The translations under genes and the position numbers were made by a program. The notes beneath the pieces are model-generated. The model had not been told where the DNA came from, made no database searches, and saw nothing but the letters and a program-made list of their open reading frames with translations. From Myotis daubentonii (taxonomy: Eukaryota > Chordata > Mammalia > Chiroptera > Vespertilionidae), in NCBI RefSeq assembly GCF_963259705.1, contig NC_081861.1, positions 71,591,623 to 71,655,622 on the forward strand: a DNA stretch of 64,000 nt, written 5' to 3'. Positions 19,823 to 30,132 of this stretch are shown here, piece after piece. Numbering within the stretch: position 1 is the first letter of the stretch; each line of letters starts with the position of its first letter.

Positions 19823-21726
19823 GGAGAACCAAGATGGCGGCATAGGTTAACGCCGGAGTTTGCTGCTTTGAACAACTACTTCAAAAGTGAAACTAGAACA
19901 CGGAATGGACATCGCCCAGAACCACAGGAACGCTGGCTGAGTGGAAGTCCTACAACTAGGAGGAAAGAGAAACGCATACGGACACTCAGAGGAGGCGCAG
20001 TGCTGAAGTCAAATTCTGAGGTGCGGAGCGCGCGGAGCGGGCTGGCTGCGGAGGGCACAGTTGTTGTTTTCAATCGGGAGGGAGTCGCAGACTCTGAGCT
20101 CCAGATCCGGGCGAGTCTTTAGGGACCCAGACTCAAACGGGAGAAGCGGGACTGTCTGGCTTCGGTCGGAACTCGAAGGCAGCTTTCTCTCCGAGCTTTG
20201 CAGCGGGTGCTGGGACTCAGAGAGGCAGAGCCCCTGGGGACAGGACTGAGAGCCGCCATAACTGCTCTCTCTGGCCCACCCTGTTGATCCTGTGCGACCC
20301 GCCCTGCCCACGCCCTGCACAGAGGCATTTGCCGGATAGCCTCAGGCAAAGGCTAGATTAGCACCTCCCTAGAGGACAGAAGTTCTCTCACTGCTGACAC
20401 AGTTGATTCTCATTGCCACTTGGCTTGGAGGTCAAACCCTCCCTGGAATTAGCTACAACAATCAAGATTTATCTATAAGACTGATAACAAAGACCACTAG
20501 GGGGTGCACCAAGGAAGCATAACAAAATGCGGAGACAAAGAAACAGGACAAAATTGTCAATGGAAGAAATAGAGTTCAGAACCACACTTTTAAGGTCTCT
20601 CAAGAACTGTTTAGAAGCTGCCGATAAACTTAATGAGATCTACACGAAAACTAATAAGACCCTCGATCTTATATTGGGGAACCAACTAGAAATTAAGCAC
20701 ACACGGACTGAAATAACGAATATTATACAGACGCCCGACAGCAGACCAGAGGAGCGCAAGAATCAAGTCAATGATTTGAAATGCGAGGAAGCAAAAAACA
20801 TCCAACCGGAAAAGCAAAATGAAAAAAGAATCCAAAAATGCGAGGATAGTGTAAGGAGCCTCTGGGACAGCTTCAAGCGTACCAACATCAGAATTATAGG
20901 GGTGCCAGAAGATGAGAGAGACCAAGATATTGAAAACCTATTTGAAGAAATAATGACAGAAAACTTCCCCCACCTGGTGAAAGAAATGGACTTACAGGTC
21001 CAAGAAGCGCGGAGAACCCCAAACAAAAGGAATCCAAAGAGGACCACACCAAGACAAATCATAATTAAAATGCCAAGAGCAAAACACAAAGAGAGAATCT
21101 TAAAAGCAGCAAGAGAAAGAAACTCAGTTACCTACAAGGGAATACCCATACGACTGTCAGCTGATTTCTCAACAGAAACTTTGCAGGCCAGAAGGGAGTG
21201 GCAAGAAATATTCAAAGTGATGAATACCAAGAACCTACAACCAAGATTACTTTATCCAGCAAAGCTATCATTCAGAATTGAAGGTCAGATAAAGAGCTTC
21301 ACAGATAAGGAAAAGCTAAAGGAGTTCATCACCACCAAACCAGGATTATATGAAATGCTGAAAGGTATCCTTTAAGAAGAGGAAGAGGAAGAAAAAGGTA
21401 AAGATACAAATTATGAACAACAAATATGCATCTATCAACAAGTGAATCTAAGAATCAAGTGAATAAATAATCTGATGAACAGAATGAACTGTTGATTATA
21501 ATAGAATCAGGGACATAGAAACGGAATGGACTGACTATTCTTGGGGGGGAAAGGGGTGTGGGAGATGTGGGAAGAGACTGGACAAAAATCGTGCACCTAT
21601 GGATGAGGACAGTGGGTGGGGAGTGAGGGCGGAGGGTGGGGCGGGAACTGGGAGGAGGGGAGTTATGGGGGGGAAAAAAAGGGAACAAATGTAATAATCT
21701 GAACAATAAAGATTTAATTTAAAAAA
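19823..21726 (+). mobile_element. HAL1 copy 3, full-length, with intact ORF1
   Basis: A 1.9 kb element flanked by the perfect duplication AAAATTTATTTTTGT (19,808 and 21,727). It begins GGAGAACCAAGATGGCGGC, with a YY1-like AAGATGGCGG near the start. A GC-rich 5' UTR of about 700 bases follows, then a 282-codon ORF1, a purine linker, a G-rich 3' UTR and AACAATAAAGATTTAATTTAAAAAA. There is no ORF2. This looks like a complete, recent HAL1 that may be transcription-competent. Confidence 0.95.
20527..21375 (+). CDS. HAL1 ORF1p, 282 residues, intact (copy 3)
   Basis: This is the single protein of a full-length half-LINE, predicted to bind the element's own RNA and act as a nucleic-acid chaperone in trimers. 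The ATG at 20,527 follows about 700 bases of GC-rich leader; the frame ends at TAA after MLKGIL. Layout: charged coiled-coil region (about 12-116), RRM (about 117-211; NIRIIGVPEDER, RQIIIKMPRA), C-terminal domain (about 212-282; DFSTETLQARREW, RLLYPAKLSF). Compared with copy 2 the last two thirds are nearly the same, while residues 35-87 vary heavily (for example LNEIYTKTNKTLDLILGN here). Both copies keep exactly 282 codons. Reverse transcription would depend on L1 ORF2p in trans. Confidence 0.94.
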   Translation: MRRQRNRTKLSMEEIEFRTTLLRSLKNCLEAADKLNEIYTKTNKTLDLILGNQLEIKHTRTEITNIIQTPDSRPEERKNQVNDLKCEEAKNIQPEKQNEKRIQKCEDSVRSLWDSFKRTNIRIIGVPEDERDQDIENLFEEIMTENFPHLVKEMDLQVQEARRTPNKRNPKRTTPRQIIIKMPRAKHKERILKAARERNSVTYKGIPIRLSADFSTETLQARREWQEIFKVMNTKNLQPRLLYPAKLSFRIEGQIKSFTDKEKLKEFITTKPGLYEMLKGIL

Positions 21727-21741
21727 AAAATTTATTTTTGT

Positions 21742-22583
21742 TTTTTCATATGAACATTAAGTATATTGATGATTTTCTTGATAACTTTTGTTCCATTTGT
21801 AGTTCTGGAAGTGATCTAACACATTGGACTGTCTTTCAAACAGATGATTCAGTTAAAATAGGTTTAATTGCATGGCAACATGGAGCTTATTCACTCTGGA
21901 TACTAGATATAAGGGCAGCTGAAAACTTTCACATGCAGATGAGTTATTTACCAATGTAGTAAAAATTATAGTTTGCTTTTATTTTTCATTTCCAGTTAAA
22001 TGCATAAATGGTGTTCAAGTAAACCCAGTAGGAAGATTGGACACATCTATCATTAAAGTGGTACAAAGGCATACCATCTGTTACAGTTAGTCTCAACTTT
22101 CAATGGATTTTCTTTCTCAATAGTTTTTGATGGAGAGTGCCACCTGTTCACTTTAATTACATATTTTCAAATTTTGTATATTATGAATTTCTAGCCTCAT
22201 GAAATTACAATACAATGTATGTAAGTTATTTTTGTATTTTTTTCTGAATTAAAAAATTCCACAACGGATGTCTAAATTAATATGATGGACTGAAGAAATG
22301 GCATTTGACAGTTGTTTCCCACAAGCCATTATATTAAAATAATTTGAAATTTAAGTTCAGTCAAAATAAAATTTAATTCTTATAATCTTTTACAAAACAT
22401 GCTGAAATATTTTCACAGTTAATATATGAAACAATATTTCTTGCATAAACAGTCATAAAACAAACACAGATCAATGTGTAAAAACTAAATTTGGCCAGAG
22501 TTTGGTTTTTATTTTGCTGGTTTTCGATTTTTATCCAGTAATATTTAAAATTATTATTTAAAAATATACTGCTGATGACACCA
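21742..22583. other. Unassigned AT-rich DNA
   Basis: No recognisable gene or repeat. A 73-codon frame at 21,738-21,959 has no motif. Confidence 0.45.
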
Positions 22584-22985
22584 TCCTATATCATAAAAGT
22601 CTAGGCGGCATCAGGCCCTTGCGCAACACCCTCGTGCGATGTCATCACAAGATGGTCACCACAATATGGCCACCACCACAAGATGGCTGCACAAGATAGC
22701 CACCACAAGATGGCTGCACGCACAGCAGAGGTGGGGCCGAGTGGCTGCTCTGCACGGTGAGGCCTGGGGGTCCTGTGGCTCTGCGCAGCATGGAGGAGGT
22801 GGGTCCTGGCAGAGGAGGTGGGTTGTGGCAGGGGAGGGCAGTTGGGGGTGATCAGGATGGCAGGTGAGGGCCTAAACCAGCATTCAGATATCCCTTGAGG
22901 GGTACCACATTGGAAAGGGTTCAGGCCACGTTGAGGGACACCACCCCCCCACACCGTGCACACATTTTGTGCACTGGGACTCTAG
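22584..22985 (+). mobile_element. HeliBat Helitron with CACAAGATGGC subrepeats
   Basis: Start TCCTATATCATAAAAGTC, end GCACACATTTTGTGCACTGGGACTCTAG; A precedes and T follows. At 22,640-22,725 a short unit resembling ACAAGATGGCTGCACAAGATAG repeats imperfectly four or five times, followed by GGAGGTGGGT repeats. Confidence 0.92.
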
Positions 22986-23387
22986 TTACCTAATAATTAG
23001 AATAACATTAAATTTCTACCATTTTAAAACTCAATAGTTGTCATGTATGATATACTTTAAAATAGCTTTTTTTGAAGTATTTCAAGATATAAATATTAGA
23101 ATAGGGAAGTATAATTATGCCTCAGGAGTTAACCACTATTACCAGTATCTTTTAATTATAGTAAATTCAAGGGGGGAGGGAGATTCAAACATATTTATTT
23201 TCTAAGAAGCATCTCTTACTATCTGATTTATTTGATACCAAAAAGATTAGGGAAAAGGTCATTTCTTTGGGTAATTTAACAATTGTATTTCATTTACAGT
23301 AGAAACTTTTATTACTTTCATTAAATTGACCCAGTTCTTTTGAACCATAATCTTGAAACATCTGAGTAGGAATCCTTATCATCCATA
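22986..23387. other. Unassigned AT-rich DNA
   Basis: No recognisable gene or repeat. Confidence 0.45.
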
Positions 23388-23515
23388 TACAGAGTGTGCC
23401 CCCAAAAAATGTATACACACTTAACAGCCGATTTTGAAAATGAAATGCATCTTAACATACAATGCCTTTAGAATGATACAAAGTGTGTGTATATATTTTT
23501 GGGGACACCCTATAT
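23388..23515. mobile_element. Mariner-like MITE, about 125 bp
   Basis: The terminal inverted repeats are CAGAGTGTGCCCCCAAAAAA on the left and, on the right, the reverse complement of ATAGGGTGTCCCCAAAAATA. Both continue into TATACACAC. TA dinucleotides flank it. These features fit a Tc1/mariner non-autonomous element. No transposase. Confidence 0.82.
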
Positions 23516-23739
23516 ATGTCAGTTCAGATAGACTTATTATTTAATATGATAATAAAAGTTTTTATTTGGAGTGTTCAGCCTTTGATTGAATGTAGACTAT
23601 TTCATGCTTCATCCACATTTTTAATCTACATTCTGTTTGAAGAACATGACCATCAATGATGATAATCAGAGATTATGATACAGTGTCAGCATGGCTAGTA
23701 TCAAACATCATAATTAAGATGCACCAACATTTTAAATTA

Positions 23740-24330
23740 TCAAGCCTAGTAGTTTTCTTTACACAAATTACAATTTTATGTACTACTAACCTTTTCTATA
23801 ACTTTTATTTTTTACTTATGTTAGAAATCTTTCTCTTTCAGAATATAACAGAACATACAAATCTCTGTATTTCTTTTTTATAGGTGCATAGTATTTTACT
23901 GTATCATTGGCCAAAGTTGACTAATCATTCTCCTCTGAAGAGATATTTAGGCTTTCTATTGATATTTAGCAAATATAAGAACTGATGCATAAAATACAAT
24001 TTTTAAACTTATATTTTGCATACATTTGTGAGTATATCTTTCAGAAAAAATTCCATCTATGAATTGCTATATCCACGGCTACATGCTTTTTAAATATTGC
24101 AAAATTGTCTTTCAGAGGGCTTGCCAACATACAGGCATACAAATAGTACACATTTCTTCAAACACTCATAACAAAATTTCTAAGCCTTTAATATGTCAAT
24201 ATGACAAGTTAAATATTATATCAAAATGTGATTTGGATTTGTTTTTCATTAAGAATGAATTTCAGCTCTTCAATAAAATGTTTATTGGTCTACTTCATTT
24301 ATATTTCAACCTAATCATCTTTATGAATCC
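23740..24330 (-). mobile_element. Old L1M-type fragment
   Basis: Motifs such as TATTTTACTGTATCATTGGCC, GTGAGTATATCTTTCAGAAAA, GCAAAATTGTCTTTCAGAGG and GCTTGCCAACATACAGGC follow the antisense of an ancient L1M/HAL1 3' region. High divergence, approximate borders. Confidence 0.5.
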
Positions 24331-25117
24331 TGCAGATTTTCTGCTATGATCTTTGAGGCACTTGTACTGGATGCTTTTTTATTACAATTTAATAATCATT
24401 TTGATTGCATACTTTTGTACTATAAAAATACTTCTTTGACTAAATGCTTTTATTTTTCTTTTAATTCAACCTCATTTGTTATTAATACAAGAAACAATGA
24501 TTTTTTGTTCTTAAATTTATCTTATATCTTTAACTATTCTAATGAATTTAATTGCAATTATCTTTTATTTTTAAACTGCAGATATTTGAGTTTTTTAAAT
24601 CCTATTTGATTTTTCTTTTTTTAAATTCAGTGAATCCTTCTCACTTGAGAATAATGTTTGGGCTTAGCTAATTGTTTTCCCTGTTATCATCTTTTAAAAA
24701 TAATATTTTGTTTAGTTTATTGGTTTTATTTATTGGTATTGATTCTAGCTCATAGTTTGAAAATGTATTTATTATTTTTAATTTTTATAATGGTTATATT
24801 AATAAATATGTATATAAAATTATATACATAAAATTATGTTAACTATTATTTCTTGATAAAACTATGTATATTATCAAGTCACTCAGTTTCTAGCTGAAGA
24901 AATGTGAATAATTTCTCTATCACCAAACCCTTCCACCCTTTCCTTCAACTACCAATTTCAGTGTACTATATTGTACTTATTTATATATTTTTAGCTATAT
25001 TCACATTTTTAAATACTCGACTAAAACTTCTACTTTGTTAATTATTAGTTTTAGTAAACATTTTTGTAGTTAAAATTGTTTTATTTATTGTTTTTTTCTT
25101 TCCAGTTTTATTAAGAT
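24331..25117. other. Unassigned, very AT-rich DNA
   Basis: T-rich sequence; the 87-codon frame at 24,346-24,609 reflects base composition (Phe/Asn/Tyr-rich) and is not a gene. Confidence 0.5.
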
Positions 25118-25408
25118 ACAGAGGGCCGATGCACGAAATTCGTGCATGGGTAGGGTCCCTAGGCCTGGCTGGCGAACAGGTCCAATAATGTTCCCCGCCT
25201 CCCCACCTCCCTGCTTACCCGCCTCCCCGCCTTCCTGTCTCCTCCTTCCCACGCTCCCTCAGCACCCTGCTGCTGCCACTGGTGGCCTGCCATTTTCCAC
25301 GCCACCCCCTGTTGGTCAGCGCACGTCATAGCAAGCGATCGAACTCCTGGGGCTCCTGATTGAACTCTTGAGGGGACAATTTGCATATTAGTCTTTTATT
25401 ATATAGGA
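25118..25408 (-). mobile_element. HeliBat Helitron with altered 3' terminus
   Basis: Minus-strand start TCCTATATAATAAAAGAC, 3' hairpin CCATGCACGAATTTCGTGCATC, then GGCCCTCTG where other copies have GGCCTCTAG. GC-rich interior with CCTCCCCGCCT-type repeats. Confidence 0.88.
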
Positions 25409-25550
25409 TTTGAGAATAAAGTTGAACATATTTAGGTTTTATAATGTTAGAGTCTTTCTAAGGTGTATAATATGATGATTTAATATCTGTATGCATTGTG
25501 AATTAATTACCATAATCAGGTTAATTAACACACCTATCTCTCATAGTTAT

Positions 25551-25581
25551 CTTTGTGTGTGTCTGTGTGTGTGTGTGTGTG
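25551..25581. repeat. (TG)n microsatellite
   Basis: Short TG run with one CT interruption inside L1M sequence. Confidence 0.95.
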
Positions 25582-26016
25582 TAGTGAGAACACTTAAAAT
25601 TTACTGTAAAATTAAATTTCAAATACACAATACATTATTAATTATAATCACCATATTGTATATTAGATCATCAGAACTTATTGTTGTTATAACAGAAAGT
25701 TTGCACTCTTTCACCAACATTTCATGATTTCCTTCAGACCCCTACTCTTTTCAATGATTGTTCTAATCTCTGATTATATGAGTTCAACTTTTTAAAATTC
25801 CATGTATAAGTGAGATCATACAGTATTTATCTTTCTGCCTCTGGATTATTACAATTAACATTATACTGTCCTACAGGTTTATCCATGTCACATATGGCAA
25901 GATTTCCTTCTTTCTCACAGTAAATAATATTCTATTTTATACATATCTTCTTTGTTTATTCGTCTGTTGATCAATACTTAAGTCTTAAGCATTTTCTATA
26001 TCTTAGTTATTGTTAA

Positions 26017-26241
26017 CTAGAGGCCTGATGCACGAAATTTGTGCAAGGGGCTCGGCCCCCACCACCACATTGACTGTCTTGGCCCCCGCCACCACATTCC
26101 TGCTTCTTCCTTGGCTCCTGCCACGGTGGCTGGGGGCCTCTGCCTCTTCTGCCTTGACCCCTGCCTGCCTCAGTTTCGTCCAGAAGGTGGTCCAGCAGGA
26201 CATCTGGTCTAATTAGCATGTTAAACTTTTATTATTATAGA
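26017..26241 (-). mobile_element. HeliBat Helitron inserted in L1M
   Basis: Minus-strand start TCTATAATAATAAAAG, end GCACAAATTTCGTGCATCAGGCCTCTAG. The L1M flank resumes exactly (TTGTTAA / TAATGCTGC), so the empty site can be read and shows insertion between A and T without duplication. Confidence 0.94.
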
Positions 26242-26955
26242 TAATGCTGCAGTGAACATGGGGCTGCATATACTCACAAGTGTGATTTATGGATCATATG
26301 GTAGTTCTAGTCTCAATTTTTTAAGGAATATCCATACTGTTTTCTATTGTGGTTGCATCAATTTACATTCTCACCATCAATGCACAAGGGTTCCTTTTTC
26401 TCCACATCCTTTCTAACATTTGTTATCTTTCATTTTTTTGTTTTGTTATTATATCCATTCTAACATGTATGAGGTGATATCTCATTGTGGTTTTGATTTT
26501 CATTTCCCTAATTATTAGTGACTTTGAACATCTATTAAGGTATATGTTGGCCATTTAGATGTCTTCTTTGGGGAAAAAAAGTCTATTCATATCTCTGCTT
26601 ATTTTTTAACTGATCATTTTTTTTTGCTCCTGTGTTGTATGAATTATTTATATATTTTGTATATTAAGCCTTTATCAGATATATGGTTTGCAGATATTTT
26701 CCTTTATTCTATAGGTAACCTTTTTTCATAATTTCTTTTGCTCTGGAAAAGCTTTTTAGTTTATTGCAGCCCTACTTATTATTCTTTTGCTTTTATTGCA
26801 TGTGCTGTTGGGGTCATATCTAAAAATATGTGGTCAAAACAAATGTCAAGGAGCTTTTTCCCCATGTTTTCTAGTTTTACAGTTTTAGGTCTTTTAAGTC
26901 CTTAACCCATTTTCAGTTAATTTCTGTGGGTGGTATGAGATGGGGTCAGCTAAAA

Positions 26956-27330
26956 TCAAGGTATCAGCAGAGCTGTGTTTCTTTCTGGAGGATCAAGAAG
27001 ATAGCTTGTTCCCTTGTCTTTTCTAATTTCCAGAGACTACTTACATTCATTGGTTTATGGTCCTCTTCCTCCAACTTCAAAGCAGGTAATAGTGGGTTCA
27101 GTCCTCACATTGTATCTCAGTCATGTTTTCTCTTGTGTCCCTCTCCTATTTTTACTAATTACATTGGGTCCACTTGAAAAATCCAGAATGATCTAAATGA
27201 AAACCAGCTGATTAGCAATCTTAATTTTATCTGCATCCTTAATTCACTTTTGCCATGTAAAGTAAAATTCACAGGTTCTAGAGATTGGGACATGGACACA
27301 TTTTTAGGGCCATTATTCTGCTATCACAGT
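26956..27330. mobile_element. Ancient mammalian interspersed repeat, class uncertain
   Basis: The order CAAGGTATCAGCAGAGCTG, TTCTTTCTGGAGGATC, AATTACATTGGGTCCACTTG, AAAATTCACAGGTTCTAGAGATTGGGACATGGACAC resembles a widespread mammalian repeat, but I could not tell whether it is an LTR or an L1M part. Confidence 0.4.
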
Positions 27331-28043
27331 CTGTTGCCTAACCTCCAAAGATACATGTATATACCACATGCAAAATGCATTCACTCAATCCATAGGGCCC
27401 AAAATTATTAACTAATTATACCATCAACACAAAGTCCAAATTCTTATAAAAATTGTATAGAATCAATGTCATATCTTATCTCTAAATCACATAAAGTATA
27501 TATAGGTAGGACTCTGTATATAATTAATTCTGGGACAAAATTCCTCTCCATATGTGGATCTATGAAACTAAAATAACAATTTATCTGTTCCCAAAATAAA
27601 GTGGAGGGATTAACATAGGATATCAGTTATAGGCATTCCAGTTTAAAAAGGAAAAAAAGAAAAAGGAAAAAAAAAGAGGCACTAGTCCTCAGCAATTTTG
27701 AAACCCAGAAAAGAAAACCCCATTCAATTTCAATGCCTAAGAATAATCCTCTGTGGCTCATAGTTCTATCCTCTGAAGCATTTCTATTTTAATTTTTTCT
27801 TGTGGCTTCCATCTCTCTTCTGATACTACCTACTCAATCTTACATATTATCAAACTTTTTTATTAGAACCTTTAAATTTTTCAACAATGTTATTTTAGAA
27901 ATATTTGTTTGATATATACAATATTCCTGTCATATTTGAGTCTGGTTCAGGGTTTTCATTTATCTTCCCTGACACAGCTATTCCTGCCTTTTGGATTGAA
28001 TTTGTCTTCTCCCCAAAATATTGTAAGTCCCAATACCCCATAT
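27331..28043. other. Unassigned AT-rich DNA
   Basis: No recognisable gene; an A/G-rich patch (AAAAAGGAAAAAAAGAAAAAGG) lies at about 27,636-27,675. Confidence 0.45.
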
Positions 28044-28184
28044 CAAGTATGTCAAACTCACAGCCCATGGGCCGCATGCGGCCCATAATGAATATTTTTG
28101 CAGCCCAGCCAATATAACAATATGTAAGAAATATTTTAATAAAAATGTTGTAACTTAATTTTTACAATATACTGTTATACATAA

Positions 28185-28494
28185 TCTTATATAATAAAAG
28201 GCAATCTGAGTCACGGCACACAAAAAAAGACAAAAAAATAAAATAAAAGCCTAATATGCAAATTGACCAAATGGCGGAATGACTGGTTGCTATGACGCCC
28301 ACTGACCACCAGGGGGGAGACACTCAATGCAGGAGCTGCCCTCTAGTGGTCAGTGCACTCCCACAGGGGGAGTGCTGCTCAGCCAGAAGCCGGGCTCACA
28401 GCTGGCGAGGGCTCCCAGACTGCGAGAGGGTGCAGTCCACGCTGAGAGACCTCTCCCCCGCCGAGGGCACAAATTTCTTGCATTGGGCCTCTAG
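28185..28494 (+). mobile_element. HeliBat unit 1 of a head-to-tail run
   Basis: Start TCTTATATAATAAAAGGC preceded by A; end GCACAAATTTCTTGCATTGGGCCTCTAG; the next unit begins at once (TCTATAATAATAAAAGG). A second internal start-like motif (AAATAAAAGCCTAATATGC) lies at about 28,240. GC-rich interior with CACTGACCACCAGGGGGGAG. Confidence 0.92.
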
Positions 28495-28793
28495 TCTATA
28501 ATAATAAAAGGATAATATGCTAGGCTGGACATCTTCCAGATGTCATTCTGGATGTCCTTCTGCCAGAAACCAATTCCAGCATGTACAACAGGGCTGAATC
28601 TGGGAATGGCTGATTTCCCCAAACCTGAATATGATACATTAAATTGATTTCTTGGCTTCCAGACAGCTCAGAGCATCTTAATCTACTGGCCAAACACCTA
28701 AATAGCCACAAGCTAATTCCCCCATTCTGACAATGGACTCTGTACGAAACCCTGACCATTTAAATTGTATATTTCTGGCTTGCCTCAGGACAA
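28495..28793 (+). mobile_element. HeliBat unit 2: 5' end joined to non-HeliBat sequence (possible capture)
   Basis: Starts TCTATAATAATAAAAGGATA directly after the CTAG of unit 1. About 28,525-28,790 lacks the GC-rich HeliBat body and reads like ordinary DNA (for example CCAATTCCAGCATGTACAAC and GGCTTCCAGACAGCTCAGAG). A new 5' end begins at 28,794 with no 3' hairpin/CTAG in between. This fits a unit truncated at its 3' end or one that picked up outside DNA. A 79-codon minus-strand frame is present but unrecognised. Confidence 0.65.
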
Positions 28794-29293
28794 ATCTTGC
28801 CTAATAAAAGAGAAACATGCAAATTGACCATAACTTTGCTACACACACAAGCCACACCCACCAGCCAATCAGAGCGCCAACCAAGATGGCTGCAGGCAGC
28901 CATGGAGCTGGAGCAAGCAGGAGGCTTGGTTGCCCCGGTGATGGAGGAAGCCAAGTTTCCCGCCTGCCCTGGCCAGCTGTGGGCTCTGCTCAAGGCAACA
29001 AAGTTTCAATTATAGAAGACAAATAAATCCCAGATACCTGCTTCCAGCCAGCCTCCACTGGGAGCTTGGGTTGCTGGGGGTTGTGGCCAGCCTGCAAACA
29101 GCCATCAGCCCCTCACCTAGGCTGGCCAGGCACCCCAGCAGGACCCACCCCCCCTGATGGGGGTGTGGCCAGCCTGAAAACGGCCCTCAGCCCCTCACCC
29201 AGGCTGGCCAGGCACCCCAACGGGAACCCCACCCTGATCCAGGACACTCTTCAGGGCAAACCTGACGGCCCCCACCCATGCACCAGGCCTCTA
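28794..29293 (+). mobile_element. HeliBat unit 3 with an 82-bp tandem repeat
   Basis: Start TCTTGCCTAATAAAAGAG and the typical CATGCAAATTGACC. It ends CCATGCACCAGGCCTCTA, running straight into the next TCCTATATAATAAAG. An 82-bp unit beginning GTGGCCAGCCTG is repeated at 29,083 and 29,165 (with CCTCACCYAGGCTGGCCAGG). The final G of CTAG is missing or shared. Confidence 0.88.
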
Positions 29294-29754
29294 TCCTATA
29301 TAATAAAGGGGTAATATGCAAATTGACCCTAACAGCAGAAAGACTGGGAATGACTGGTCACTATGACATACACTGACCAGCAGGGGCAGATGCTCAATGC
29401 AGGAGCTGCCCCCTGGTGGTCAGTGCACTCCCACAGGGGTACTCTGCTTAGCCACAAGCCAGGTTGACAGCTGCCAGTACAGTGGTGGTGGCGGGAGCCT
29501 CTCTTGCCTCCTCAGCAGTGCTAAGGATGTCCAACTACAGCTTAAGCCTGCTCCCTGCTGGCAACTGGACATTCCCCGAGGGCTCCCAGGCTGCCAGAGG
29601 GATGTCTGACTGCCAGCTTAGGCCCAATCCCCCAGGGAGCGGGCCTAAGCCAGCAGGTGGACATCCCCCGAGGGGTCCCAGACTGCGAGAGGGCACAGGC
29701 CGGGCTAAGGGCCCCCACCCCGAGTCCACAAATTTTTGTGCACCGGGCCTCTAG
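29294..29754 (+). mobile_element. HeliBat unit 4
   Basis: Start TCCTATATAATAAAGGGG, end CACAAATTTTTGTGCACCGGGCCTCTAG. The body shares CACTGACCAGCAGGGGCAGA with unit 1 and CAGACTGCGAGAGGG near the end. Confidence 0.93.
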
Positions 29755-30132
29755 TTGTGTTAATAAAAAGCATGGGGCCCTGGGACAAGGAGACCTTAGA
29801 CCTGAAGACCTTAGATCTTAGAACTCAGTTTCCTTTAGCTAAGCTCTTCTGACCCCTAATTGCCTTTCAAAATTATGCTTCATCTCTGGACTCTTGTTTA
29901 ATTTACACACAGCCTTCTCCAGATTTCCTGAACCCTTCTTGATACTGGGACAAGAACCCCAGCATCCTTCCTAAAGAAGCTGGGGCAGGAGGGAAGTCAA
30001 CCCAGGTCCCAGGTGCCTGCTTGCAGCTGGAGGAGGGAAGCCCGGGTCCCAGGTGCTGGAGGGAAGCTGGTGCCAGCAGCTGGGGGAAGGAAGGCCTATT
30101 CTTGCATGAATTTTCATGCATCAGGCCTCTAG
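29755..30132 (+). mobile_element. HeliBat unit 5, degraded 5' end
   Basis: The 5' end reads TTGTGTTAATAAAAAGC, a decayed form of the usual start. The 3' hairpin GCATGAATTTTCATGC and GGCCTCTAG are clear. After it the hAT sequence resumes with T. Its interior (CCTTAGACCTGAAGACC) is unlike the neighbours. Confidence 0.82.

Larger units (their letters stand above)
25410..26955 (-). mobile_element. Old L1M, 3' UTR and ORF2 C-terminal half, split by a HeliBat
   Basis: On the minus strand the ORF2 and 3' UTR of an old L1 are recognisable: CCATGTATAAGTGAGATCATA, GGTTTATCCATGTCACATATGG, and after the HeliBat TAATGCTGCAGTGAACATGG and GGTTCCTTTTTCTCCACATCC. No intact frame. Confidence 0.82.

Noticed and set aside
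22601..22963. 120-codon minus-strand Pro/His-rich frame
   Set aside because: Lies entirely in a GC-rich HeliBat; composition effect.
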